A stretch of 64,000 bases of DNA, from contig NZ_JACZCS010000031.1 of assembly GCF_014904745.1 (NCBI RefSeq), positions 124,001 through 188,000 of the forward strand, written 5' to 3'. Each line of letters opens with the position of its first letter. Position 1 is the first letter of the stretch. Source of the stretch: Oricola nitratireducens. Lineage in GTDB: Bacteria; Pseudomonadota; Alphaproteobacteria; Rhizobiales; Rhizobiaceae. The notes beneath the pieces are model-generated. The model saw nothing but the letters and a program-made list of their open reading frames with translations. It had not been told where the DNA came from and ran no database searches. Below, one piece after another: positions 16,669 through 26,002 of the stretch. A program made the translations under genes and the position numbers.

Positions 16669-18489
16669 ATGAGCATCCATGACGTGCAGAAAACCGTGGC
16701 CGAGGTCACCGAACGCATCCGCGAACGCTCCAGGCCGACGCGCGAACCCTATCTGGAGCGGCTGCATGCGCGCGCGGCGCAGGGGCCGAAACGCTCGAAA
16801 CTCTCCTGCGGCAACCTCGCGCACGGGTTTGCGGCCTGCGGCCCGTACGACAAGGACGCGCTGAAGGGCGACGTGGTGCCGAATATCGGCATCATCACCG
16901 CCTATAACGACATGCTGTCGGCGCACCAGCCGTTCGAGAATTTCCCGGCGCTGATCAAGCAGGCGGCGCGCGACGCCGGCGGCGTTGCGCAGGTGGCTGG
17001 CGGCGTGCCGGCGATGTGCGACGGCGTCACCCAGGGTCAGGACGGCATGGAACTGTCGCTGTTCTCGCGCGACGTGATCGCCATGGCCGCGGCCGTCGGG
17101 CTGTCGCACGACATGTTCGACGCCGCCGTCTATCTCGGCGTCTGCGACAAGATCGTGCCGGGCCTCGTCATCGCGGCGCTGACCTTCGGCCATCTGCCGG
17201 CGGTGTTCATCCCGGCGGGGCCGATGACGACCGGCATTCCGAACGACGAGAAGGCGAAGACCCGCCAGCTCTACGCCGAAGGCAAGGTCGGCCGGGCGGA
17301 ACTGCTGGAATCCGAAAGCGCCTCCTATCACGGGCCGGGCACCTGCACCTTCTACGGCACGGCGAACTCCAACCAGATGCTGATGGAGATCATGGGCCTG
17401 CACATGCCGGGCGCCTCGTTCGTCAACCCGAACACGCCGCTGCGCGACGCGCTGACCAGGGAAGCCGCGAAACGCGCGCTCGCCATCACCGCGCTCGGCA
17501 ACGAGTTCACGCCCGTCGGCGAGATGATCGACGAGCGCTCGATCGTCAACGGCGTCGTCGGCCTGCACGCGACCGGCGGCTCGACCAACCACACGATCCA
17601 TCTGATCGCGATGGCGGCGGCGGCCGGCATCAAGCTCACATGGCAGGACATTTCCGACCTGTCGGACACGACGCCGCTATTGGCGCGCGTCTATCCGAAC
17701 GGGCTTGCCGACGTGAACCACTTCCATGCCGCGGGCGGGCTCGGCTTCATGATCCGCGAACTGGCGAACGGCGGCTATCTGCATCGCGACGTGCGCACGG
17801 TCTTCGGCAAGGGGCTGGAGCCCTACATGATCGAGGCGAAACTGGACGGCGAGGCGGTGGTGCGCGAACCGGCGCCGGAGAAATCCGGCGACGAGAAGGT
17901 CCTGGCGCCGATTTCCGCGCCGTTCCAGACCAATGGCGGGCTGAAGATGCTGACCGGCAATCTCGGCAAGGCGGTGATCAAGATCTCCGCCGTCAAGCCG
18001 GAGCGCCACGTCATCGAGGCGCCGGCGGTGATCTTCCACACCCAGGAGGCGCTGCAGGAAGCCTTCCGCAAGGGCGAACTGGAAAAGGATTTCGTCGCCG
18101 TCATCCGCTTCCAGGGCCCGAAGGCGAACGGCATGCCGGAACTGCACAAGCTGACGCCGGCGCTGGGCGTGTTGCAGGATCGCGGCTACAAGGTGGCGCT
18201 GGTGACCGACGGGCGGATGTCGGGCGCGTCGGGCAAGGTGCCGGCGGCGATCCACGTGACGCCGGAGGCGCTCGACAACGGGCCGATCGCCAGGGTGCGG
18301 AACGGCGACATGGTGCGCGTCGACGCCGTCGCCGGCACGCTGGAAGTGCTGGTTCCGGCAGATGAGTTCACGGCGCGCGATGCCGCAAGCGAGGACCTCA
18401 CCGGCAATTCCTTCGGCACGGGCCGGGAACTGTTCGAGACCTTCCGCCGCGTGGCGGGCCACGCCGACCAGGGCGCAAGCGTGTTTTAA
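16669..18489 (+). CDS. edd: Phosphogluconate dehydratase
   Basis: A 606-residue IlvD/Edd-family dehydratase that converts 6-phosphogluconate to KDPG. Cysteines for the iron-sulfur cluster are visible in [15 protein letters not shown] (Cys117), GVCDKIVPG (Cys159) and [13 protein letters not shown] (Cys226). The C-terminal [15 protein letters not shown] is characteristic. ATG 16669 has AGGGAG 9 bases upstream and lies 43 bases after pgl. The KDPG aldolase gene (eda) is not in the window. Confidence 0.96.
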   Translation: MSIHDVQKTVAEVTERIRERSRPTREPYLERLHARAAQGPKRSKLSCGNLAHGFAACGPYDKDALKGDVVPNIGIITAYNDMLSAHQPFENFPALIKQAARDAGGVAQVAGGVPAMCDGVTQGQDGMELSLFSRDVIAMAAAVGLSHDMFDAAVYLGVCDKIVPGLVIAALTFGHLPAVFIPAGPMTTGIPNDEKAKTRQLYAEGKVGRAELLESESASYHGPGTCTFYGTANSNQMLMEIMGLHMPGASFVNPNTPLRDALTREAAKRALAITALGNEFTPVGEMIDERSIVNGVVGLHATGGSTNHTIHLIAMAAAAGIKLTWQDISDLSDTTPLLARVYPNGLADVNHFHAAGGLGFMIRELANGGYLHRDVRTVFGKGLEPYMIEAKLDGEAVVREPAPEKSGDEKVLAPISAPFQTNGGLKMLTGNLGKAVIKISAVKPERHVIEAPAVIFHTQEALQEAFRKGELEKDFVAVIRFQGPKANGMPELHKLTPALGVLQDRGYKVALVTDGRMSGASGKVPAAIHVTPEALDNGPIARVRNGDMVRVDAVAGTLEVLVPADEFTARDAASEDLTGNSFGTGRELFETFRRVAGHADQGASVF

Positions 18490-18510
18490 CCAAGCGACAG
18501 GCCGCGCCGC

Positions 18511-19191
18511 TCAGGCGCGCTTCAGCCACTGCACCGTGATCGTGCGCTGATAACGAAAGCCGAGTTGCTCGTAGAGCCGGATCGCGGCCGCGTTGGTCGT
18601 GTAGGCATGCAGGAACGGCGTTTCGCCATCACGCACGATGCGGTCCGCGACGATGCGCGACAACAGGCCGGCAAGGCCGCGACCGCGGAAATCGGGATGG
18701 GTGCAGACGGCGCTGACCTCCCGGTAGCCGTCGGCATGCAGGCGTTCTCCCGCCATGGCGGCCAGACGCCCTTCGCGGCGGATACCGATGAAACGGCCGA
18801 GCCGGTGGGTGTTCAGCAGAAACGGGCCGGGCCTTGTCATCGTCGCCAGTTCCAGCATCTCCGGCGCGTCGGCGTCGCCAAGCGGGATCACCTCGTGCGA
18901 AGGATCGGGCGCGACGAGTTCGACGGCGTGCATCTGGACGATCTCGGCCTCGACCTCGATGACCAGCCCGGGCGGAATCGGGCCGCCTCCTCGCCTTGCC
19001 AGAAGGATGCCGCCCCCTTCCGGCGTCAACGCGGCCAGTTTGGCGAGATTTTCCGGACTGTCATCGCGGGACGCGGCGAAGGGCGACACGTCGGACGGAA
19101 ATCGCAGGGCGTCCGGACCGCCCTCGGCCCAATGCGCCTGACGGGATGTCAATGCGGCCCATGCCGGCCGGTCGAGCGGATGGTCAGCCAT
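18511..19191 (-). CDS. GNAT-family N-acetyltransferase
   Basis: A 226-residue protein. The C-terminal ~90 residues hold the acetyl-CoA-binding GNAT core (VCTHPDFRGRGLAGLLSRIV, then LHAYTTNAAAIRLYEQLGF), of the FR47-like subtype. The N-terminal half is less conserved. The start ATG 19191 has GGAGG upstream and overlaps the end of the marR-type gene by 8 bases, so both are translated from one message. The substrate is unknown; the pairing suggests a detoxification or small-molecule modification role controlled by the regulator. Confidence 0.85.
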   Translation of the reverse strand: MADHPLDRPAWAALTSRQAHWAEGGPDALRFPSDVSPFAASRDDSPENLAKLAALTPEGGGILLARRGGGPIPPGLVIEVEAEIVQMHAVELVAPDPSHEVIPLGDADAPEMLELATMTRPGPFLLNTHRLGRFIGIRREGRLAAMAGERLHADGYREVSAVCTHPDFRGRGLAGLLSRIVADRIVRDGETPFLHAYTTNAAAIRLYEQLGFRYQRTITVQWLKRA

Positions 19192-19693
19192 GATCTCCTC
19201 CCTGTTCCTTTTTCTCCGCGGCGCGGCGGTCCAGCGGGAGCCGGTCCAGTTCCTCCTCGATCCTGTCGAGCTGGCGAAGGATCGGTCCGTCGAGCGGCAG
19301 GCACATCTCGCGCACGGCGTTTTCGACATGCGGCCATAAATCGTTCTGCGCCTTCGCCAGAACCGCCGCGCCCTTTTTAGTGATCGCCACGGGTTTGCGG
19401 CGTTGATCGCCGTCCTCGCGGACCGCCTCGACAATGCCGGCCGCCTCGAGCTGGCGGATGCTGCGGGTCACGCCCGGCTGCGACACGCCGAGCGCCGAGG
19501 CCAGGCTTCCGACGGTCAGCGGCCCTTCCTGATCCAGCGTCACCAGCAACGGCCAGACGCCTTGCGGCACGTCGATGCCGGCCTGTTGCATGAAACGCGC
19601 GGTTTCGGCCTGCATGCGTTCGCCTATGCGCTTCAAACGGCTGCCGAGCGGCAGGTAGCCGAGCTCCCTCGTGACATCCCTGATCATCCTCAT
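19184..19693 (-). CDS. MarR-family transcriptional regulator
   Basis: A 169-residue winged-helix regulator. The recognition region is GSLASALGVSQPGVTRSIRQLE (residues ~62-83), followed by the wing VREDGDQRRKPVAIT. The C-terminal tail is charged (RRAAEKKEQGG). A perfect 16-bp palindrome lies just upstream of its start codon, which fits autoregulation. It is co-transcribed with the GNAT gene and divergent from the ChaC-like gene, which it may also control. Confidence 0.88.
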   Translation of the reverse strand: MRMIRDVTRELGYLPLGSRLKRIGERMQAETARFMQQAGIDVPQGVWPLLVTLDQEGPLTVGSLASALGVSQPGVTRSIRQLEAAGIVEAVREDGDQRRKPVAITKKGAAVLAKAQNDLWPHVENAVREMCLPLDGPILRQLDRIEEELDRLPLDRRAAEKKEQGGDHG

Positions 19694-19707
19694 GCCCCGC
19701 CATTAAT

Positions 19708-19731
19708 ATAACACGTTATATAACGTGATAT
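19708..19731. promoter_or_regulatory. Palindromic operator, probable MarR-type binding site
   Basis: CACGTTATATAACGTG at 19712-19727 is a perfect 16-bp palindrome; symmetry resumes after one mismatch at ATA/TAT (19708-19710 and 19729-19731). It lies 15 bases upstream of the marR-type start codon in an AT-rich stretch in the divergent promoter region, the usual place and size for a MarR dimer site. Confidence 0.75.
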
Positions 19732-19903
19732 GTTTATACGGATTTGTCAACGGGTGACGGCACCGGCAACGCGGCTCGCCCAGCCTTGTTTCGACCCTTC
19801 GCGGAGACGGAATGGCGCAATGCCGCCCGACATTTTTCTGATTTCGCCGCGCATCTCGGATACAACATCGTCGGCGGACAACGCCCCAACCGCGAGGAAG
19901 CGC

Positions 19904-20647
19904 ATGATGCCCCCTGTTGCCGATCCATTCGCGCATCATCCCGAACTGCGCGGAAAGATCGTCGATCCGCTGCAGTCGTCTTTCCGGACATTCACGACCG
20001 CGAGACTGGCAAAAATAATCGAAGAGCAGGGCTTGCCGGGTGGATGGTGGTATTCGGACGAGGAACGGGAGGCCTCACGGGCCGAGGCGCTTGCCGGCAA
20101 CCGGGACCGCGACCTGTGGGTCTTCGCCTACGGATCACTGATGTGGGACCCGGCGTTCCGCTTTGCCGAGGTGCGGCGTGCGCATGTGCCAGGCTACGCG
20201 CGGCGCTTCATCCTGAAGGACATCCTTGGCGGACGCGGGACGCGCGACGCGCCCGGCCTGATGGCCGCGCTCGACAAGGGACCGGGCTGCGAGGGGCTCC
20301 TTTTCAGGATTGTCCACGACCATGTCGAGGAGGAAACGGAAGTCCTATGGCGGCGCGAGAAGGTCGGCCCCGCCTACATACCGACCTTCGTCGACGCCGT
20401 CGTCTCGGGCGAGCGCGTCCCGGCGCTCGCATTCGTGGCGGACCACGAGGCCGAACTCATCGACGCCAGCCTGACCCGCGACGAACAGATCCACTATCTT
20501 GCGACCGGAACCGGATTCCTCGGGACTAGCCTGGAGTATCTTGAAAACATCGCGAGCCATTTCGCGGCGCTGGGCATCGAGGACGAGGACGTCTCGGCGT
20601 TGCTCCGTGACACCGAATCCTACATGAAATCGCTCCAGGCTCCCTGA
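19904..20647 (+). CDS. Gamma-glutamylcyclotransferase, ChaC-like
   Basis: A 247-residue enzyme of the ChaC/GGCT fold. The substrate-binding VFAYGSLMWDP loop follows an ~70-residue N-terminal region with GGWWYSDEERE. The middle (RRFILKDILGGRGTRDAPGLMAAL and GCEGLLFRI) and the YLATGTGFLGTSLEYLENI tail match ChaC proteins. ChaC enzymes split glutathione into 5-oxoproline and Cys-Gly. ATG 19904 (or 19907) has GAGGAAG upstream; the frame is open back to an ATG at 19730 inside the operator, which I reject. A dipeptidase gene follows 39 bases downstream. Confidence 0.85.
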   Translation: MMPPVADPFAHHPELRGKIVDPLQSSFRTFTTARLAKIIEEQGLPGGWWYSDEEREASRAEALAGNRDRDLWVFAYGSLMWDPAFRFAEVRRAHVPGYARRFILKDILGGRGTRDAPGLMAALDKGPGCEGLLFRIVHDHVEEETEVLWRREKVGPAYIPTFVDAVVSGERVPALAFVADHEAELIDASLTRDEQIHYLATGTGFLGTSLEYLENIASHFAALGIEDEDVSALLRDTESYMKSLQAP

Positions 20648-20686
20648 AAACGCGCCGGCCGGCACACCGCATTCCAAGGACATCCG

Positions 20687-21754
20687 ATGACAGACCGCAT
20701 ACCGTTCTTCGACGGACACAATGATTTCCTGCTGCGCCTGATGATGGCGAAGGAACCGCGCGACGAGGTCTGGTTCGGCCCGCGCGAAAAGGGGCATCTC
20801 GACCTCGCGCGAATGAAGGAGGGCGGCTTTGCCGGCGGCCTTTTCGCGATCTTCGTGCCGCCGGCCTCGAAAGGTCCGCCGCCCGATCCGGGCGCGGCGA
20901 TGTCCAGCCCGCCCTATGACGTTCCGCTTCCCGACCTGATGCCGCACGAGACCGCACAACCCGTCGCGCTGACGATGGCGGGGCTGCTGCACTGGATGGA
21001 ACGCTCGGCGCCGGACGACTTCAAGGTCTGCCGCACGGCCGCCGAGATCCGCTCGGCCATGGAAAGAAACATCATCGCCGGCGTGATGCACATGGAAGGC
21101 GCCGAGGCGATCGGGCCGGACCTCGACGCCCTGTATCTCTTCCACGAGATGGGGCTTCGCTCGCTCGGGCCGGTGTGGAGCCGGCCGACGATTTTCGGGC
21201 ATGGCGTTCCGATGAAGTTTCCCGGCACCCCGGACACCGGTCCCGGCCTGACCGATGCCGGCAAGGATCTTGTCCGGCTGTGCAACGAACTCGGCATCCT
21301 GATCGATCTGTCGCACATGAACCAGGCCGGGTTCGATGACGTGGCCGCGCTTTCCGACGCGCCACTGGTCGCGACACATTCCAACGCGCATGCGCTCAGC
21401 GCCTCGCCGCGCAACCTGACCGACCGGCAATTGGCGCAGATCCGCGAAACCGGCGGCCTCGTCGGGCTGAATTTCGCGACCTTCTATCTGCGCGCGGACG
21501 GGCGGGCTTCGCCGGAGATGGGCTGGGACGAGTTGCTGCGGCACACGGACCATCTGATCGAGCATCTGGGCGAAGACCATGTCGGTCTGGGCTCGGATTT
21601 CGACGGCTGCATCGTGCCGAAACCGATCGGCGACGTGACCGGCGTGCAGAAGCTGTTCGAGGTGTTCCGGGAACATGGCTACGACGACGCGCTGCTCGCG
21701 AAGCTGGCGCGCGACAACTGGCTTGCCTGCCTGGAGCGCACGCTGCGCGGATAG
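20687..21754 (+). CDS. Membrane dipeptidase-type peptidase (M19, renal dipeptidase family)
   Basis: A 355-residue zinc metalloenzyme of the amidohydrolase-like M19 family. Metal ligands appear in FFDGHND (residues ~8-14), the bridging Glu in MHMEGAEAIG, DLSHMN and THSNAHALS in the middle, and GLGSDFDG near residue 308. No signal peptide or anchor is seen, so it is probably cytoplasmic. M19 enzymes cleave dipeptides including Cys-Gly. Following a ChaC-like gene, it could finish glutathione breakdown to Cys and Gly. It ends 2 bases from the convergent AraC-type gene. Confidence 0.88.
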   Translation: MTDRIPFFDGHNDFLLRLMMAKEPRDEVWFGPREKGHLDLARMKEGGFAGGLFAIFVPPASKGPPPDPGAAMSSPPYDVPLPDLMPHETAQPVALTMAGLLHWMERSAPDDFKVCRTAAEIRSAMERNIIAGVMHMEGAEAIGPDLDALYLFHEMGLRSLGPVWSRPTIFGHGVPMKFPGTPDTGPGLTDAGKDLVRLCNELGILIDLSHMNQAGFDDVAALSDAPLVATHSNAHALSASPRNLTDRQLAQIRETGGLVGLNFATFYLRADGRASPEMGWDELLRHTDHLIEHLGEDHVGLGSDFDGCIVPKPIGDVTGVQKLFEVFREHGYDDALLAKLARDNWLACLERTLRG

Positions 21755-21756
21755 GA

Positions 21757-22587
21757 TTACGAGGCGCGCGCGACATCCGTGCGGTAGCGCCCCGGCGTCG
21801 TTCCGAAGATCTGCCGGAAGGCCTTGGTGAAATGCGGCTGGTCGGCGAAACCCGTCGCCAGCGCGATTTCGGCGAGCGGCATGCCGTCCAGGAGAAGTGC
21901 GCGGGCGTGCTCGATGCGGACCTGGCGCAGATAGGCATGCGGCGGCATGCCGGTCGCCTTGCGGAAGGAGCGGATCATGTGGCGCGGCGTGATGCCGGCG
22001 AGGCCCGCCAGATCCTCGATGGTGAAGGCCTCGGCGTAATGGGCGTGCACATAGTCGACGGCGCGGGCGGCGGAGGCGGAACAGGCGCGATCCTGGCGCG
22101 GCGGCCGGCGGTCGCCGTGACGGCCGAGGCGGGAGAGCCCTTCCAGAATGTCTTCCTGGGCGGCCAGCGGATCGGCCGCCGGCGCCGTCGCGCGCAGGAG
22201 AAGCCGCCAGCATTCGGGGTCGATCACGACGCCCCTGGCAAATGACAGGCCGCCGCCGAGATCGGCCTTGGCGAGGACGGGATCGGGAGCATAGATGCCG
22301 GTATAAACGAGCCTCTCGCCGGCGCAGCGGCCGCCGGTGTGGACATCTCCGGGATTGATGACGGTGATGCCACCCGGTCCGATCGTTTCCATCACGCCTT
22401 CCCGCATAAAGCGCATGGCGCCCTCTCGCATGATGCCGAGCATCAGCACGTCATGGGTGTGGGGCGCGAAATGGTGATCGCGAAATGACGCGTCCATCAG
22501 GTCGACGGCCGAAAATCCGGGCATGCGGCGGAAGCGGGCGCGATCGTTCGGCGACTCGAAGGCCGGGTCGGACGGTATCGTCACCAT
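21757..22587 (-). CDS. AraC-family transcriptional regulator
   Basis: A 276-residue regulator. The N-terminal ~100 residues form an AraC-type cupin sensor (HHFAPHTHDVLMLGIM, then INPGDVHTGG). The last ~100 residues hold two helix-turn-helix motifs (FTIEDLAGLAGITPRHMIRSFRKATG and LAEIALATGFADQPHFTKAFRQIFG). ATG 22587 is preferred to a TTG at 22626. It is divergent from a LysE-family exporter 65 bases away, the arrangement expected for local control of export by an amino acid or related ligand. Confidence 0.9.
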   Translation of the reverse strand: MVTIPSDPAFESPNDRARFRRMPGFSAVDLMDASFRDHHFAPHTHDVLMLGIMREGAMRFMREGVMETIGPGGITVINPGDVHTGGRCAGERLVYTGIYAPDPVLAKADLGGGLSFARGVVIDPECWRLLLRATAPAADPLAAQEDILEGLSRLGRHGDRRPPRQDRACSASAARAVDYVHAHYAEAFTIEDLAGLAGITPRHMIRSFRKATGMPPHAYLRQVRIEHARALLLDGMPLAEIALATGFADQPHFTKAFRQIFGTTPGRYRTDVARAS

Positions 22588-22652
22588 GTCACTTTTCGAC
22601 AAGATCGGAGGTCCCTTCCCCAGCAAGATAGAAGCTCAAACGGACATGCGCG

Positions 22653-23264
22653 ATGAACGGCCACGACCTGCTTTTATCCTATACAGTGTTCTGCCTGATC
22701 ATGGCCACAACACCCGGCCCGAACAACATGATGATGCTCGCATCCGGCGTACGCTTCGGCACGCGGCGCTCGCTGCCGCTTGCCGCGGGCGTCGCCGTCG
22801 GCATGGCGGTGCTGTTCGCCGCGACCGGGCTCGGACTCGGCGCGGCTTTCGCCGCCCTGCCCGCGCTGGCACTGGCGCTGCGCGTGCTGTCGGCGGCGTT
22901 CCTGCTATGGCTCGCCTGGAAGATCGCCACGGCCGGGCCGCTGAAGCGCGACCACGACGATCTCACCATTCTCGGTTTCGGCACCGGGGTCACCTTCCAG
23001 TGGGTCAATCCGAAATCCTGGGCGGCGGCGATGAGCGCGGCGGCGACCTACATGCCCGAAAGCGCCGGCTTTCCGACCGTCGCCGCCGGCGCGGCGATCA
23101 TGGCCGGCGTGGCGCTTTTCGCCACCACGCTGTGGATCATCTTCGGCACCTGGCTCAGCCGCTTCCTGCACGCGCCGCGCCGCGCGCACGCGTTCAATAT
23201 CGCGATGGCCGTGCTGCTGCTCGCCTCGACGCTGCCGATCCTGTTCGGAAAACTGGCCGTTTGA
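22653..23264 (+). CDS. LysE/RhtB-family translocator
   Basis: A 203-residue inner-membrane exporter with about six hydrophobic segments. The family signature TTPGPNNMMMLASGVRFG is at residues ~19-36, and FQWVNPKSWAAAM at ~116-128 is the second conserved loop. Members export basic, neutral or hydroxy amino acids and some analogues. It is divergent from the AraC-type gene and ends 4 bases from the convergent MerR-type gene. Confidence 0.9.
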   Translation: MNGHDLLLSYTVFCLIMATTPGPNNMMMLASGVRFGTRRSLPLAAGVAVGMAVLFAATGLGLGAAFAALPALALALRVLSAAFLLWLAWKIATAGPLKRDHDDLTILGFGTGVTFQWVNPKSWAAAMSAAATYMPESAGFPTVAAGAAIMAGVALFATTLWIIFGTWLSRFLHAPRRAHAFNIAMAVLLLASTLPILFGKLAV

Positions 23265-23268
23265 AGGC

Positions 23269-23682
23269 TCAGTGCTCGCTCTCGCACAGGGCGTGGTCGG
23301 CGAGAACCTGGATGATGTTGCAGTCGCCGACGTGGTCGGCGTGGCAGGCCGCCTCGATGCGGGTCAGTTCCTTCTCCAGCCGCTTGAGCCGGGCGATGCG
23401 CTCGCGGATCGCGGCGAGATGCGCGGTGGCGATGACATGGGCCTCGGCGCAGGGCATGTCTGGATGTTCACTGAGGCGGACGAGTTCGCGGATCGCCTCG
23501 AGCGAGAGACCGAGATCGCGCGCATGGCGGATGAAGGTCAGCCGGTCGAGTTCCTTTCTGGTATAGCGGCGCTGGTTGCCGGCCGAGCGCTCGGGCGCAT
23601 CGATCAGGCCCATCTGCTCGTAATAGCGGATGGTCGGCACCTTGACGCCGGAACGGCGCGACATTTCGCCGATGGACAGCAT
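23269..23682 (-). CDS. MerR-family metal-responsive regulator, CadR/PbrR-like
   Basis: A 137-residue regulator. The N-terminal MerR helix-turn-helix is IGEMSRRSGVKVPTIRYYEQMG, followed by the dimerisation helix. Metal-ligand candidates are Cys78, Cys113 and Cys121, with the C-x7-C loop at 113-121; these positions match PbrR/CadR proteins rather than CueR. The tail carries further His and Cys (ADHALCESEH). It is divergent from a cation efflux gene whose promoter has the MerR-type 19-bp spacer. Likely inducers are cadmium, lead or zinc. Confidence 0.88.
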   Translation of the reverse strand: MLSIGEMSRRSGVKVPTIRYYEQMGLIDAPERSAGNQRRYTRKELDRLTFIRHARDLGLSLEAIRELVRLSEHPDMPCAEAHVIATAHLAAIRERIARLKRLEKELTRIEAACHADHVGDCNIIQVLADHALCESEH

Positions 23683-23694
23683 GGAGATCTCCCC

Positions 23695-23725
23695 TTGAAG
23701 CTATAGCGGCTATAGATGTTACATT
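23695..23725 (+). promoter_or_regulatory. MerR-type promoter with 19-bp spacer and dyad
   Basis: TTGAAG (23695-23700) and TACATT (23720-23725) are separated by exactly 19 bases, the lengthened spacer that MerR regulators untwist. The spacer contains CTATAG-CGG-CTATAG (23701-23715), an interrupted dyad of the expected size. It reads toward the cation efflux gene and lies 12 bases upstream of the regulator start. Confidence 0.8.
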
Positions 23726-23765
23726 GACAAAAAGGCAAAACAAGGAGCCCGGCAGGGAGCCCGCG

Positions 23766-24401
23766 ATGAGTTGCGGTTGCACAGAGAACAAGACATTCGA
23801 CGGCATGTCGGCGGACTACAAGCGCCGGCTGTGGATGGTCATCGCGATCAATGCGGCGATGTTCGCCGTCGAGATGGTTGCAGGCCAGCTTGCCGGCTCG
23901 CAGGCCCTGAAAGCCGACGCGCTCGACTTCCTCGGCGATGCGACGACCTATGGCATTTCGCTGGCGGTGATCGGAGCGGCGGCATCGACGCGCGCGAATG
24001 CCGCGCTGGTCAAGGGCGCGAGCCTGCTCGCCATGGGCCTGTGGGTGCTCGGCTCGACGGCGTGGCGGGTTTTCGTCCATGGCGTTCCGGAAGCCGAGGT
24101 GATGGGCATCGTCGCCTTCATGGCGCTTGCGGCCAATGTCACCAGCGTGCTGCTGCTGATGGCCTACAAGGACGGCGACGCCAATGTGCGTTCGGTGTGG
24201 CTGTGTTCGCGCAACGACGCGATCGGCAATGTCGCGGTGATGGCCGCCGCGCTCGGCGTCTGGGGCACCGCGACCGGCTGGCCGGACCTGATCGTCGCCG
24301 CCGTCATGGCCTCGCTGTTCCTGTCGTCGTCGTGGCAGATCATCACGCACGCGCTGGCCGAAAAACGCGAAACGGGCGTAACCGTTACGCAACGGCCCTG
24401 A
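23766..24401 (+). CDS. Cation diffusion facilitator-type efflux protein
   Basis: A 211-residue inner-membrane protein with about six hydrophobic segments, of the cation efflux family. ADALDFLGDATTYG near residues 50-63 and CSRNDAIGNVAV near ~152 are the paired metal-binding helices. The N-terminus has a Cys-rich MSCGCTEN. It is shorter than CzcD/ZitB (~300) because the cytoplasmic C-terminal domain is missing, as in a recognised short subgroup. ATG 23766 has AGGGAG upstream; the TTG further upstream precedes the expected transcript start. It probably exports the metal sensed by the divergent MerR-type protein. Confidence 0.85.
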   Translation: MSCGCTENKTFDGMSADYKRRLWMVIAINAAMFAVEMVAGQLAGSQALKADALDFLGDATTYGISLAVIGAAASTRANAALVKGASLLAMGLWVLGSTAWRVFVHGVPEAEVMGIVAFMALAANVTSVLLLMAYKDGDANVRSVWLCSRNDAIGNVAVMAAALGVWGTATGWPDLIVAAVMASLFLSSSWQIITHALAEKRETGVTVTQRP

Positions 24402-24565
24402 CGGACATCCGGAATGCCCCGAATCCGGCCAGGCCGGTCCGCGCACGGTTAAGCGGAATTAACCATCCGCCTTAAGCTGGTTTTATAGAAAATCGCCTAT
24501 TGCGTTCCCCAAGGACAACAAGCGTGCCGGGCCAACGGCGCGTATCAAAACGGGGAAATAAAGGC

Positions 24566-24817
24566 ATGAACTCCACCATTCGGGAATTGCTTTCCAAACA
24601 CGGCGGCCTGCCGGTATCCGTCGAAACCCTTGCCGACGATGCCGATCTCTACGAGGCAGGCCTGTCGTCCTTCGCCTCGGTCCAGCTGATGCTGGCGCTC
24701 GAGGACGAGTTCGATGTCGAATTCCCCGAGAACCTCCTGAACCGGAAATCGTTCCAGTCGATCGCGGCCATCACCGCCGCCATCTCGTCGATCGCCCCCG
24801 ACAGCCAGGTGGCGTGA
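24566..24817 (+). CDS. Stand-alone acyl/aminoacyl carrier protein
   Basis: An 83-residue carrier protein. The phosphopantetheine attachment site is Ser35 in AGLSSFASVQLMLALEDEF; the usual Asp before the Ser is replaced by Ser34, as I recall for the carrier proteins paired with rhizobial amino acid:[carrier protein] ligases. It is not the fatty acid synthesis AcpP. ATG 24566 has AAAGG upstream. Its stop overlaps the next start in TGATG (24815-24819). Two genes downstream is the matching ligase. An imperfect inverted repeat (TTAAGCGG...CCGCCTTAA, 24449-24475) lies in the upstream gap. Confidence 0.9.
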   Translation: MNSTIRELLSKHGGLPVSVETLADDADLYEAGLSSFASVQLMLALEDEFDVEFPENLLNRKSFQSIAAITAAISSIAPDSQVA

Positions 24818-25998
24818 TGAACAAGATCTCCGAAATCAAGGCCATGAGCCTTGTCGAGCGCGCGCGCCGCGTGGCGGCCGTCGCCTCGAAACATGCCGAT
24901 GACGTCGACGCCAAGGGGAGATTCCCCCAAGAATCCATCGACGCGATGAAGGCGGAACGCCTGCTCGGCATCCAGATCCCGGCCGCTTTCGGCGGCGAGA
25001 GCGCCTCGACCGCGGAGATCGCCGAAATCTGCTCGATCCTCGGCCAGGCCTGCGCGGCCGCGGCGATGACGTTCTCGATGCACCAGATCAAGGCGTCGAG
25101 CGTCGTGTCGCACGGCGTCGACGCATCCTGGCACCAGGACTTCATGAAGCGGATCGCCGCGGAACAGCTTCTGCTCGGCTCGGCGACCACGGAAGGCGGC
25201 ATCGGCGGCAATCTGCGCAACTCGATCTGCGCGATCGAGGTCGACGGCGACACCTGCCGGCTGGAGAAGGACGCCACCGTCATCTCCTACGGCGAGCAGG
25301 CCGACGCCATCCTGGTAACCTCGCGCGCCCATGCGGACGCTGCGGGGTCCGACCAGGTGATGACCGTGTTCCTGAAGGGCCAGTACACGCTGGAAAAGAC
25401 CCATGTCTGGGACACGCTCGGCATGCGCGGCACCTGCTCCGACGGCTTCCTGTTCAAGGCGGAAGCGCCGGCCGAACAGATCCTGCCGAAACCGTTCGCC
25501 GAAATCGCGGCCCAGTCGATGCTTGCCAATTCGCATATCCTGTGGAGCGCCGTCTGGTACGGCATCGCCGCCGACGCGGTGAACCGCGCCCAGGCCTTCG
25601 TGCGCGGCGCCGCCCGCAAGCAGCCGGGCACGGTTCCGCCGGGCGCGCTGCGCCTCGCCGAAGTGTCGAGCCTGCTGCAGCTCGTCAAATCGAACGTCCA
25701 GGCCGCGCTCGAAAAGTTCGAGGCGGCCCAGGCTGACGAGGAAAAGCTGTCGTCGATGGCCTTCGCGGTCGCGATGAACAACGTCAAGATCGCCTCCTCG
25801 CAGACGATCCTCACGATCATCAACCACTGCATGCTGATCTGCGGCATCCTCGGCTACAAGAACGGCACGCCCTTCAGCCTCGGCCGGCATCTGCGCGATG
25901 CCCATTCGGCGCAATTGATGATCTCGAACGACCGCATCCTCGGCAACACGTCGAATATGCTGCTCGTGCATAAACAAGACACCAGCCTTTTGGGGTGA
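24817..25998 (+). CDS. Acyl-CoA dehydrogenase-family flavoprotein
   Basis: A 393-residue protein of the acyl-CoA dehydrogenase fold: N-terminal helices ([17 protein letters not shown]), a beta middle ([21 protein letters not shown]), and a C-terminal helical FAD/substrate domain ending [13 protein letters not shown]. Its start overlaps the carrier-protein stop (TGATG), so production is coupled. It may oxidise an aminoacyl chain held on the carrier rather than a CoA ester, as in prolyl-carrier dehydrogenases. I could not place a clear catalytic Glu. ATG 24817 is preferred over GTG 24814. Confidence 0.85.
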   Translation: MNKISEIKAMSLVERARRVAAVASKHADDVDAKGRFPQESIDAMKAERLLGIQIPAAFGGESASTAEIAEICSILGQACAAAAMTFSMHQIKASSVVSHGVDASWHQDFMKRIAAEQLLLGSATTEGGIGGNLRNSICAIEVDGDTCRLEKDATVISYGEQADAILVTSRAHADAAGSDQVMTVFLKGQYTLEKTHVWDTLGMRGTCSDGFLFKAEAPAEQILPKPFAEIAAQSMLANSHILWSAVWYGIAADAVNRAQAFVRGAARKQPGTVPPGALRLAEVSSLLQLVKSNVQAALEKFEAAQADEEKLSSMAFAVAMNNVKIASSQTILTIINHCMLICGILGYKNGTPFSLGRHLRDAHSAQLMISNDRILGNTSNMLLVHKQDTSLLG

Positions 25999-26002
25999 TC
26001 CG

